Shown: positions 1 through 5,680, counted from the first letter of the stretch. The stretch is DNA of 5,680 bases from JAAXZI01 sp045863575 (GCA_045863575.1 BTUC01000469.1:1-5680); one strand, 5' to 3'. Notes: generated from the letters alone by a model not told the origin. Made by a program: numbers and translations.

Positions 1-1309
1 CTCCCGTCGTGCCGGTCGGGCCGGCGTTCTGGCTGGTCAGAACGTAGACTTCGCCCTGACGATCCTGGCCGAAGGCGAGGATGTAGCGGTTGAGCCGCTC
101 GCCGGGAAAGCCGGTGACTTCCAGTTCGTCGAATTGCCAGTTGCCAGTGAGATCCTCCTCCGCAAGGAAGAGTGTGCCGTCCGGCGTGCTGAAGGCGCTG
201 GACCAGTCGGCGAACACATAGCGTCCCGCCAGGGCGGGGACCTCCCGGCCCCGGTAAACATACCCGCCCACCACCACCAGGCGCATCTGCCCTGCATCAT
301 TGACGCGGGAGTACTCGATGATGGGTTCAACGAGCGGCCGGCCGTCGGCGCCCACCATCGGACATGTCGAGGGTGGATTGGCGGGGTCGTCGGGGTTGAA
401 GCAGTGTGTCCCCTCCTTGATGTTCCAACCGAGATTGTCGCCGCTTTCAACGATGTTGACCTCCTCGAAGAGATTCTGCCCGGCGTCCGCACAGAACAGG
501 CGGCGGCTGCCGGCCATGTCGAATGAGAATCGCCAGGGGTTGCGCAGACCATAGGCGAAGATCTCATCCGGCGTGGCCAGGTCACCGACGAAGGGATTGT
601 CCGAAGGCGCGGCCATCGCGCCGGGGGTATCCACGTCGAGACGGAGGATGGTCCCGAGCAGATTGGTCCGGTCCTGGCCGTTCCCGATGCCGGGGGTGTG
701 GCCGAGCCCCACGTCGTTGGCGCCGCCGCCGTCGCCCAGGCTCGCGTAAAGCATGCCGTCCGGGCCGAAAGCCAACTGGCCCCCGTTGTGGTTGAACTGC
801 GGCTTGAGCACCTCGAGGAGAATGACTTCGCTGCCCGGATCAGCCCGGTTGGGGTTGTCGGCCAGGATTCGGAACTCGGACAGGCGCCAGATGGAGTTGA
901 AGTCCTGGGGATCGAGCGGCCTGAGGGGCGCGTTGTACACGACAAAGAAACGGCCGTTCTGGGCGTACTGCGGATGAAAGGCGGCACTGAGCAACCCACG
1001 CTCGTCGAATCCAGACGAAAGCTCGACCATGCGGCCGGCGAGGTCGAGGAAGGGCGTGGCCAGCAGGGTTCCGTCGGCATCGATGATGCGCATGCGGCCG
1101 ATCTGGTCGATGAGGAAAAGCCGCTCCGTGCCGTCGTCGGGGACACCCAGGCCGACCGGGCTGGTAAACCCGTCCGCCACCAGCGCCAGGCCGACGCGGG
1201 TCTCCTCGAGCGGAGGGGGAGGCGGCGGCGTCTCCGGACAGCCGGTCAGACACGGGAGCATCAGACCGGCCAGGCTGACTTTCAGAAATCGTGTCGTTTC
1301 GTCCTTCAT
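1..1309 (-). CDS. PQQ-dependent sugar dehydrogenase-like lipoprotein (GSDH family), C-terminus cut by window edge
   Basis: Reading leftward from the ATG at 1309-1307, the frame stays open for 436 codons to the window edge, so the stop lies outside. An N-terminal lipoprotein signal is visible: MKDETTRFLK, a hydrophobic stretch, then lipobox LTGC with the acylated cysteine at residue 24, followed by a proline-rich tether (six prolines at about 28-33). The rest matches the glucose/sorbosone dehydrogenase beta-propeller family (soluble aldose dehydrogenase type). FNHNGGQLAFGPDG is at about 172-185, with His174 at the place of the catalytic base. GDGGG is at about 192-196 and LLGTILRLDVD at about 217-227. 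YGLRNPWRF is at about 253-261, with Arg256 equivalent to the PQQ-contacting arginine. ADAGQNLFEEVN and GGYVYRG follow. Two cysteines (about 303 and 316) could pair in a loop. The family oxidises aldoses or related sugars at PQQ in the periplasm; the substrate here is unknown. A GAGGAAG Shine-Dalgarno (1317-1323) lies 7 bases before the ATG. The last visible residues look close to the domain end, so perhaps ten or so residues are missing. Family assignment is firm; enzymatic activity is inferred. Confidence 0.93.
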   Translation of the reverse strand, partial: MKDETTRFLKVSLAGLMLPCLTGCPETPPPPPPLEETRVGLALVADGFTSPVGLGVPDDGTERLFLIDQIGRMRIIDADGTLLATPFLDLAGRMVELSSGFDERGLLSAAFHPQYAQNGRFFVVYNAPLRPLDPQDFNSIWRLSEFRILADNPNRADPGSEVILLEVLKPQFNHNGGQLAFGPDGMLYASLGDGGGANDVGLGHTPGIGNGQDRTNLLGTILRLDVDTPGAMAAPSDNPFVGDLATPDEIFAYGLRNPWRFSFDMAGSRRLFCADAGQNLFEEVNIVESGDNLGWNIKEGTHCFNPDDPANPPSTCPMVGADGRPLVEPIIEYSRVNDAGQMRLVVVGGYVYRGREVPALAGRYVFADWSSAFSTPDGTLFLAEEDLTGNWQFDELEVTGFPGERLNRYILAFGQDRQGEVYVLTSQNAGPTGTTG

Positions 1310-1399
1310 GGCGGTTCTTCCTCGGATAACGCAGACCTCGTAGGCTTGGATTCACCTTTCAGGCAGATGTCACCAGACGCCCTGAGGCTTCCAGGAAAT

Positions 1400-1410
1400 T
1401 CGGGTATAAT
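1400..1410 (+). promoter_or_regulatory. Promoter -10 element of DUF4058 copy A (TCGGGTATAAT)
   Basis: A perfect TATAAT at 1405-1410 is preceded by TCGGG and ends 26 bases before the ATG at 1437. Transcription would start near 1417, giving a leader of about 20 bases that holds the Shine-Dalgarno. No TTGACA-like -35 is seen at 16-18 bases spacing (around 1381-1388). The same element recurs before the other two DUF4058 genes. It lies in the divergent region shared with the minus-strand dehydrogenase gene. Confidence 0.7.
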
Positions 1411-1421
1411 TCGGTGTGAGT

Positions 1422-1428
1422 GAGGAGG
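1422..1428 (+). promoter_or_regulatory. Shine-Dalgarno GAGGAGG that fixes the copy A start at 1437
   Basis: GAGGAGG lies 8 bases before the ATG at 1437. The frame is also open from a GTG at 1416, but that codon lies only 5 bases after the -10 hexamer and so would sit at or before the predicted transcription start. Starting at 1437 also gives the MKSPFPGMDPYLE N-terminus shared with the other two copies. Confidence 0.8.
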
Positions 1429-1436
1429 CGCAGCCC

Positions 1437-2219
1437 ATGAAGAGTCCTTTTCCCGGCATGGATCCCTACCTGGAGCGGCACTGGCCGGACATACACACGT
1501 CGCTAGTTGGATCGGCACGTGAAGCGCTCAATCAAGGCCTGCCGCCTGATCTGGTCGCACGCGCGGAAGAGCGGGTAGCCATCGAATCCGGCGAGGACGA
1601 GCCCGCTCGAGTCGTTCCCGATGTGCGCGTTCTCGAAATGGTGGAACAGTTTCGCGGCCCGACGCAGGTGGGCGGACTGGTTATTGATGCTCCTTACCGG
1701 CTCGTGCATATGGTCGAGCCACTGACTGAACGGTATATCGAGATCATCGAATCGAGCGGTAACCGACTGATCACCGTCATCGAGGTGCTCAGTCCCGCCA
1801 ACAAGGTGGGGTCGGGTCTGGAGGCTTTCCGGAACAAGCGGGCGCAACTCCTCGAAGGGGGAGTACACGTCGTGGAGATTGACCTGGTCCGGGCAGGAGA
1901 CTGGAGGGCGCTCCTGCGGCCGTACGCCTACCCACGGAAAGCGGTCAGCACCTACCGGGCCACGATCCGACTGGCGGACGAGCCTGGAGTGGTCTATCTT
2001 TATCCGATTCCGCTTCGCGAGCGGTTGCCGTCGTTGCCAATCCCTCTGCGGCCGGGCGATCCGCGGGTGGAGCTGGATCTTCAGCCACTCGTCGCGTCCG
2101 CTTACAGCCATGGACGGTATGGCACGACGCTGGATTACCGGCAATCCTGCGAGCCGCCGATGAGCGCGGAGGAGTCCGCCTGGGCGGATGAGTTGCTCCG
2201 GAGCGTCGGGAAAAAATGA
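1437..2219 (+). CDS. DUF4058 family protein, copy A
   Basis: This 260-residue protein has the full usual length of the DUF4058 family, whose function is not known. The family signature MKSPFPGMDPYLE opens the protein and is followed by HW at 15-16. Other blocks shared with the two paralogues downstream are PDVRV (61-65), ITVIEVLSPANK (112-123), VEIDLVRAG (146-154), IPLRERLPSLPIPLR (191-205), LDLQPLV (213-219), GRY (226-228) and the tail WADELLRSVGKK (249-260). There is no signal peptide or membrane segment, so it should be cytoplasmic. It is the most divergent of the three: it lacks the AEPLV block and has VGSG where the others have PGDG after the NK motif. It has its own -10 element and Shine-Dalgarno. 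The order of conserved acidic and lysine residues recalls Uma2-like PD-(D/E)XK proteins, which is an inference. The membrane-protein gene starts 28 bases after its stop and may be cotranscribed. Confidence 0.92.
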   Translation: MKSPFPGMDPYLERHWPDIHTSLVGSAREALNQGLPPDLVARAEERVAIESGEDEPARVVPDVRVLEMVEQFRGPTQVGGLVIDAPYRLVHMVEPLTERYIEIIESSGNRLITVIEVLSPANKVGSGLEAFRNKRAQLLEGGVHVVEIDLVRAGDWRALLRPYAYPRKAVSTYRATIRLADEPGVVYLYPIPLRERLPSLPIPLRPGDPRVELDLQPLVASAYSHGRYGTTLDYRQSCEPPMSAEESAWADELLRSVGKK

Positions 2220-2247
2220 GCTACGGTCTGGGACGCAGGGGACCTGC

Positions 2248-2823
2248 ATGAGACGCATCATTGACTCTAAGGACCCGGCACCCGAACGTCTCTGGGCAAC
2301 GCTTGCGGCGAGTTCAGTCGAGAAATCCTCCCCATGGGCTCGCGTGGTGTGTGTGGTTTTCCTTGTATTGTCCGCCGGGGGCGCTGCTGCCGCGTATGAA
2401 CTGGCGGCCTTTCTTCAAAGCGTACCGAACAACTTGGCGACTTATGCCGCCTGGAACCCCCGTATTTCGCCGATCATCTCTACCTGCTGGTGGATTCTTG
2501 CCAGTGTAATCCTGGCCGGTTTATTGACGAGATATACGCCGCTCCGCCTGGCAAGCTACGTGTCCTTCCTGGTGTGCGGAGCGTACTTTGCGGCGATCAT
2601 TATTCCCTATGGCAGGGCGTTTCTCTTGTTCGTGCTTGCCATACCTGCGTTGTGCTACGCTGGCGTGGTGATTTGTGTCGTTGTGGAAGCCTTCCTGGAG
2701 ACTCAGCCCTCTCGACGACTCGTGGCCTCGGGTGCCTTGGCCGCCGCCGCGTTGCTCAGTTGCGGCTACATCGTGGTGCTTGAGGAGAAGCTCAGAGCTT
2801 TGGCCAGTGCGGCGTTTCGGTGA
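2248..2823 (+). CDS. Hypothetical multi-pass membrane protein
   Basis: I do not recognise a family. The ATG at 2248 is preceded by AGGGGA (2237-2242) at 5 bases spacing. An in-frame ATG at 2188 would overlap the end of copy A and is less likely. The 191-residue product has a polar, charged N-terminus of about 30 residues. After it come roughly five hydrophobic segments: about 32-52 (rich in Val, Ala and Gly), 73-93 (with a CWW motif), 101-120, 124-148 and 157-178. It ends in a short charged tail. Short Arg/Lys-containing linkers lie between segments. No catalytic motif, transporter signature or Cys/His metal cluster stands out. It sits 28 bases after DUF4058 copy A and 70 bases before the secreted DUF1080 gene, on the same strand, so it could be read from the copy A promoter. 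No separate promoter is evident. That it is an integral membrane protein is well supported; its role is unknown. Confidence 0.75.
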   Translation: MRRIIDSKDPAPERLWATLAASSVEKSSPWARVVCVVFLVLSAGGAAAAYELAAFLQSVPNNLATYAAWNPRISPIISTCWWILASVILAGLLTRYTPLRLASYVSFLVCGAYFAAIIIPYGRAFLLFVLAIPALCYAGVVICVVVEAFLETQPSRRLVASGALAAAALLSCGYIVVLEEKLRALASAAFR

Positions 2824-2859
2824 GAGGACGGCCCATGGGACATAGAGTACAACTTCGGC

Positions 2860-2874
2860 GGGCGGTGCTCGCCC
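2860..2874 (+). other. Small GC hairpin between the membrane-protein and DUF1080 genes
   Basis: GGGCG (2860-2864) can pair with CGCCC (2870-2874) around the 5-base loop GTGCT, ending 19 bases before the DUF1080 start codon. It is followed by ATCATT rather than a T-run, so it is a poor intrinsic terminator. It could equally be chance in GC-rich DNA or a weak leader structure. Confidence 0.2.
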
Positions 2875-2893
2875 ATCATTGATAGGGATAACC

Positions 2894-4024
2894 ATGCGAA
2901 CGAATCTTTGTGTGTGGACGCTCCTGGCAACCTGGTCTTCGATCGGCTTCGCGGCTGACGTGGAGAAGGCCAAGCCGAATACCCTGACGGCCGACCAGAT
3001 CGGCAGCGGGTGGATTCTGCTGTTCGACGGCGAGACGCCGTTTGGCTGGAAGGCCGCGGATGCCAAGGTGGACAGGGGCATACTGAAGCTGGGTGGAACG
3101 GCCCCGGCGACGGCGGAGACCACGACGCAGTTCGGCGACTTCGAGCTGCGCTTCGAGTACGCCGCCAAGAATGCGGATCAGGCCGCAGTGGTGCTGAATG
3201 GCGCGGAATACCCGCTGAACAAACTGTCGCAATCCCTGAGCGGTCAGGCGGCCGGCAACGACGCAGCCGCGTGGCGCGCAGCGTGTGTGCGCGTGGAGTC
3301 CTCCGAGAACGCCCACAAGGTGAGCGCCTGCCAGGAGGGCGGACCGGTGGCCACCAAGCCGGCGCCCAGCCGCACGTCCATCGGCTTCCGCGTGCCCGCC
3401 GGCGGTGAGCTGTTCCTGCGCGGCGTCAGGCTCAAACCCGCGGGCATGGAGCCCTTGTTCAATGGCAAAAACCTGGAGGGCTGGAAGGTCATCCCCGGCC
3501 ATGCGTCGAAGTTCACCGTCACCGAAAAGGGCGAATTGAACATCAAGGATGGCGGCGGCGAGATCCAGACCCAAGGGCAGTGGGCCGACTTCGTGCTGCA
3601 GATCGACGTGATCTCGCATGGTAAGCATCTGAATAGCGGGATTTTCTTCCGGACCATTCCGGGTCAGTTCTGGAAGGGTTACGAATCGCAGATCCGCAAT
3701 CAGTGGGAAGGGGATGACCGCAACAAGCCCGTCGATTACGGCACCGGAGGCATTTACAACCGCCAGAAATCGCGCCGGGTGGTCTCCACAGACGGCGAGT
3801 GGTTCACCAAGACGCTGGTGGCCCACGGTCCGCACATCGCGGTGTGGGTGAACGGCTATCAGGCGGCCGACTACACGGATACCGCCAAGGATGCGGCCAA
3901 TGCCCGGGAGGGCCGCTACCTGGGAAAGGGCGCCATCAGCCTGCAAGGCCACGACCCGACGACCGACCTGAGCTTCCGCAACATCAAGCTGGCGGAACTG
4001 CCGGCCGAGAAGAAGCGGGATTAG
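2894..4024 (+). CDS. Secreted protein with two DUF1080 (3-keto-disaccharide hydrolase-like) domains
   Basis: The ATG at 2894 is chosen because AGGGA (2884-2888) lies 5 bases upstream and a Sec signal peptide follows at once: MRTNLCVWTLLATWSSIGFA, with probable cleavage near residue 20-21. A TTG at 2879 would add five residues ahead of the signal and is unlikely. The 376-residue product has two related halves, each opening with a LF(D/N)G...GWK motif: WILLFDGETPFGWK (40-53) and MEPLFNGKNLEGWK (185-198). The second half is a complete DUF1080 domain: NSGIFFR (247-253), GYESQI (262-267), GTGGIY (283-288), WVNG (318-321) and GHDP near the C-terminus (352-355). The first half (about 38-180) keeps the beta-sandwich-like pattern (FGDFELRFEY at 80-89) but lacks the NSGIFFR, GYE and GTG motifs. 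It carries two cysteines (131, 146) that could form a disulphide. DUF1080 (PF06439) proteins are linked to hydrolysis of 3-keto-glycosides outside the cytoplasm; substrate and activity here are inferred. No clear promoter is seen in the 70-base gap upstream. Confidence 0.9.
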   Translation: MRTNLCVWTLLATWSSIGFAADVEKAKPNTLTADQIGSGWILLFDGETPFGWKAADAKVDRGILKLGGTAPATAETTTQFGDFELRFEYAAKNADQAAVVLNGAEYPLNKLSQSLSGQAAGNDAAAWRAACVRVESSENAHKVSACQEGGPVATKPAPSRTSIGFRVPAGGELFLRGVRLKPAGMEPLFNGKNLEGWKVIPGHASKFTVTEKGELNIKDGGGEIQTQGQWADFVLQIDVISHGKHLNSGIFFRTIPGQFWKGYESQIRNQWEGDDRNKPVDYGTGGIYNRQKSRRVVSTDGEWFTKTLVAHGPHIAVWVNGYQAADYTDTAKDAANAREGRYLGKGAISLQGHDPTTDLSFRNIKLAELPAEKKRD

Positions 4025-4086
4025 CGCCAGGGCGGGCACGCCGTGGAGGGATGGGCCGTGCTGCAGTGCCAACGGCGGGGCTCTGC

Positions 4087-4097
4087 TCGGCTATAAT
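4087..4097 (+). promoter_or_regulatory. Promoter -10 element of DUF4058 copy B (TCGGCTATAAT)
   Basis: TATAAT at 4092-4097 is preceded by TCGGC and ends exactly 26 bases before the ATG at 4124, the same distance as in copy A. The region where a -35 would fall (about 4068-4075, GCCAACGG) does not resemble TTGACA. It lies in the 99-base gap after the DUF1080 gene. Confidence 0.7.
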
Positions 4098-4123
4098 GAG
4101 GCTTCTGCGGCGAGGAGTCGTCC

Positions 4124-4909
4124 ATGAAGAGCCCCTTTCCTGGCATGGACCCGTATCTGGAGGGACACTGGCTGGATGTGCATTCCAGCCTTGTCATTTA
4201 CGCGCGAAACCAGCTCCAGCCACAGTTGCCGGCGGGCCTGGTGGCTAGAACCAGCGAGCGTCTGGTTGTCGATGCCCCTTATGACGAGGAGCGGGCGATA
4301 TTCCCGGACGTCAGGGTGGTTGAGCAGCCTCAAGCCCAGCGTGTGTCCGCGCGGGCGGGCGAGACCGCAGTCGCGGAGCCCCTGGTCCTGCAAATCCCGA
4401 GAGCGCGGTTCCGGCAAGGTTTCGTCGAGATCCGGGACCGGCAGGATGAGGGGCGGCTCGTTACCGTGATCGAGTTCCTGTCGCCATCCAATAAGACTCC
4501 CGGCGATGGACGTCGGCAGTATCGGCGCAAGCGGGATGAGCTGGTGGCCGCGGAGGTCAACCTGGTGGAGGTGGATTTGACTCGTGCCGGACGACGCGAG
4601 CTGCTCGTGGCTCAGGAGCAGATTCCTCGGGAGTATCAAACGGTTTATCAGGCCTGTGCGTTCACGGCATGGGCCGACAAACCGATCGGCATTTACGCTC
4701 TGCCTCTAAGCGCGTCCCTGCCGAGCATCCAGGTCCCCTTGCGTGAAAGTGACAGGCCAGTGCTTCTTGATCTTCAGAGCCTGGTCGATCGAGCATACGA
4801 GGACGGCCGATACGACAGCATCGACTATGCCCGCCCATGTAACCCGCCGCTGGAAGGTGAGGACGCGGTCTGGGCCGACGAACTGCTCAAGGCGGCCGGG
4901 AAGCGGTGA
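4124..4909 (+). CDS. DUF4058 family protein, copy B
   Basis: This complete 261-residue DUF4058 protein has no signal peptide or membrane segment. The start is set by GAGGAG (4112-4117), 6 bases before the ATG, and by the MKSPFPGMDPYLE N-terminus. Conserved blocks are HWLDVH (15-20), ERLVVD (45-50), PDVRV (61-65), AEPLV (84-88), VTVIEFLSPSNK (113-124), PGDG (126-129), VEVDLTRAG (148-156), LPSIQVPLR (199-207), LDLQSLV (215-221), YEDGRYDSIDY (225-235) and the tail WADELLKAAGKR (250-261). It shares 17 of its first 20 residues with copy A. It is closer to copy C, with which it shares the AEPLV and PGDG features missing in A. B and C are therefore probably the product of a later duplication, or of closer lineages in a larger paralogue set. 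The function of the family is not known. Copy C starts 54 bases after its stop but has its own -10 element, so the two need not form one transcript. Confidence 0.94.
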   Translation: MKSPFPGMDPYLEGHWLDVHSSLVIYARNQLQPQLPAGLVARTSERLVVDAPYDEERAIFPDVRVVEQPQAQRVSARAGETAVAEPLVLQIPRARFRQGFVEIRDRQDEGRLVTVIEFLSPSNKTPGDGRRQYRRKRDELVAAEVNLVEVDLTRAGRRELLVAQEQIPREYQTVYQACAFTAWADKPIGIYALPLSASLPSIQVPLRESDRPVLLDLQSLVDRAYEDGRYDSIDYARPCNPPLEGEDAVWADELLKAAGKR

Positions 4910-4927
4910 GGAGGAACTCCGGACGAA

Positions 4928-4938
4928 TCGGCTATAAT
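4928..4938 (+). promoter_or_regulatory. Promoter -10 element of DUF4058 copy C (TCGGCTATAAT)
   Basis: TATAAT at 4933-4938 is preceded by TCGGC, identical over 11 bases to the element before copy B, and ends 25 bases before the ATG at 4964. No -35-like hexamer is seen at 16-18 bases spacing (about 4909-4916, AGGAGGAA). The whole element fits in the 54-base gap between copies B and C. Confidence 0.7.
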
Positions 4939-4963
4939 GGGATCGGCACGAGAGGACTTGCCG

Positions 4964-5680
4964 ATGATCAAGAGTCCCTTTCCTGGAATGGACCCCTATC
5001 TCGAGATGCACTGGCTGGACGTGCACACGCGACTGGTGCACAACGCGGCCAATGCAATACAACGTCAGTTGACCGGCCCGCTTCGTGCACGGATGGGCGA
5101 GCGGCTGGTCGTTGAGGAGCAGTTCGATCCGCTCAGGTCCATTTATCCGGACATTCGGGTTTTCGAGCATGGGGTCCGCGGGCGTGGCGTCCTTCCCTCG
5201 GCCGGCGGTGTGGCCGTTGCCGAGCCGCTGGTGATGCGGGTCGAGAGCGAGCAGATGCGCCAGACCTTCGTACAGATCATCGATGCCTCCTCCGGTGGGC
5301 GGTTAGTGACTCTCATCGAGTTTCTCTCGCCCACCAACAAGCGCCCGGGGGATGGGCACAGGAAGTATTTGCAGAAGCAGCAGGAGGTCCAGGAGGCGGA
5401 CGTCAACCTGGTGGCGATCGATCTGACCCGCGGCGGCAATCGCGATCTGGTGTGCCGCACGGCCGGCCTACCCAGGGAGTACGAGACGACATACCTTGCC
5501 TGGGCCTTCCGCGGTTTTGGCGTTGACCAGTACGAGTTCTATCGCCTGCCGCTGCGCGAGCGCTTGCCTGCGATCCGCATCCCGCTGCGAACGGACGACC
5601 CCGACGCGGCCCTGGACATTCAACCCCTGGTGGAGCAGGCCTACGACGAAGGCCGCTACGACGACATCGACTACCGCAAG
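4964..5680 (+). CDS. DUF4058 family protein, copy C, C-terminus cut by window edge
   Basis: The frame is open for 239 codons to the right edge. By comparison with copy B, only about 20 residues (the expected WADELL...GK tail) are missing. AGAGGA (4951-4956) lies 7 bases before the ATG. The protein starts MIKSPFPGMDPYLE, with one extra Ile relative to A and B. Beyond that insertion, its next 19 residues differ from copy B at only one place. Other blocks are GERLVVEEQFD (45-55), YPDIRVFE (61-68), AEPLV (86-90), RLVTLIEFLSPTNK (113-126), PGDG (128-131), VNLVAIDLTRGG (147-158), LPLRERLPAIRIPLR (195-209), LDIQPLV (217-223) and YDEGRYDDIDY (227-237). Unlike A and B, the residue before IDL is Ala rather than Glu (VAIDL against VEIDL or VEVDL), so that Glu is not invariant. 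It should be cytoplasmic; its function is unknown. It has its own -10 element and may be followed by further paralogues outside the window. Confidence 0.92.
   Translation, partial: MIKSPFPGMDPYLEMHWLDVHTRLVHNAANAIQRQLTGPLRARMGERLVVEEQFDPLRSIYPDIRVFEHGVRGRGVLPSAGGVAVAEPLVMRVESEQMRQTFVQIIDASSGGRLVTLIEFLSPTNKRPGDGHRKYLQKQQEVQEADVNLVAIDLTRGGNRDLVCRTAGLPREYETTYLAWAFRGFGVDQYEFYRLPLRERLPAIRIPLRTDDPDAALDIQPLVEQAYDEGRYDDIDYRK

Noticed and set aside
37..1146. 369-codon open frame on the minus strand
   Set aside because: Same strand as the dehydrogenase but another frame. Its translation is Ser/Arg/Pro-rich low-complexity sequence, whereas the neighbouring frame gives a full set of GSDH motifs, a lipobox and a Shine-Dalgarno.
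698..1423. 241-codon plus-strand open frame opposite the dehydrogenase gene
   Set aside because: Antisense shadow in GC-rich DNA; no family motif, and it runs through the divergent promoter region.
1503..2261. 252-codon minus-strand open frame opposite DUF4058 copy A
   Set aside because: Antisense shadow; copy A matches two paralogues along its full length, and the antisense product has no recognisable features.
2876..4072. 398-codon minus-strand open frame opposite the DUF1080 gene
   Set aside because: Its codons are in exact register with the real gene on the other strand, the situation where GC-rich genes give few antisense stops. The plus strand has a signal peptide and domain motifs.
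4055..4076. Inverted repeat GCCGT/ACGGC after the DUF1080 stop, considered as a terminator
   Set aside because: Only 5 pairs around a 12-base loop and no following T-run; likely chance in GC-rich sequence.
4124..5680. Repeated DNA between copies B and C considered as a mobile-element or transposase repeat
   Set aside because: The similarity is coding and restricted to the DUF4058 genes and their promoters. No terminal inverted repeats, target-site duplications or transposase motifs were seen.
1..5680. tRNA, rRNA, CRISPR array or riboswitch
   Set aside because: No regularly spaced repeats, tRNA-like cloverleaf or conserved RNA element was noticed, and the non-coding gaps are all shorter than 130 bases.

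Overview
This GC-rich window carries six genes, two of them cut by the window edges. It holds no RNA genes, CRISPR array or mobile-element genes. The mix is an exported DUF1080 (3-keto-disaccharide hydrolase-like) protein, a lipoprotein PQQ-type sugar dehydrogenase and several DUF4058 paralogues close together. That mix best fits a Planctomycetota-like bacterium; Verrucomicrobia, Acidobacteria or Chloroflexi remain possible. The lineage is an inference from gene content, not from a marker gene.

Layout. (1) Positions 1-1309, minus strand: a lipoprotein of the glucose/sorbosone dehydrogenase (GSDH) family, reading off the left edge just before its expected C-terminus. (2) Positions 1310-1436: a 127-base divergent intergenic region with a perfect TATAAT facing right. 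(3) Positions 1437-2219: DUF4058 copy A. (4) Positions 2248-2823: an unrecognised membrane protein of about five helices. (5) Positions 2894-4024: a secreted protein with two DUF1080-like domains, the first degenerate. (6) Positions 4124-4909: DUF4058 copy B. (7) Positions 4964-5680: DUF4058 copy C, cut by the right edge about 20 residues short of its expected end.

The strongest unexplained pattern is regulatory. All three DUF4058 genes, and no other gene here, are preceded by the same 11-base element TCGG(G/C)TATAAT, placed 25-26 bases before the ATG. None has a recognisable -35 box. Each paralogue therefore seems to have its own promoter plus short-leader cassette, even copy C, which lies only 54 bases after copy B.

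Functionally, the sugar dehydrogenase and the DUF1080 protein are both predicted to act outside the cytoplasm on sugars. The DUF4058 proteins have no signal peptide and should be cytoplasmic, with no known function. Their conserved PD(V/I)RV, then IE(V/F)LSPxNK, then (I/V)DLxRxG order resembles the Uma2/DUF820 branch of the PD-(D/E)XK nuclease fold. That resemblance is a testable inference only.
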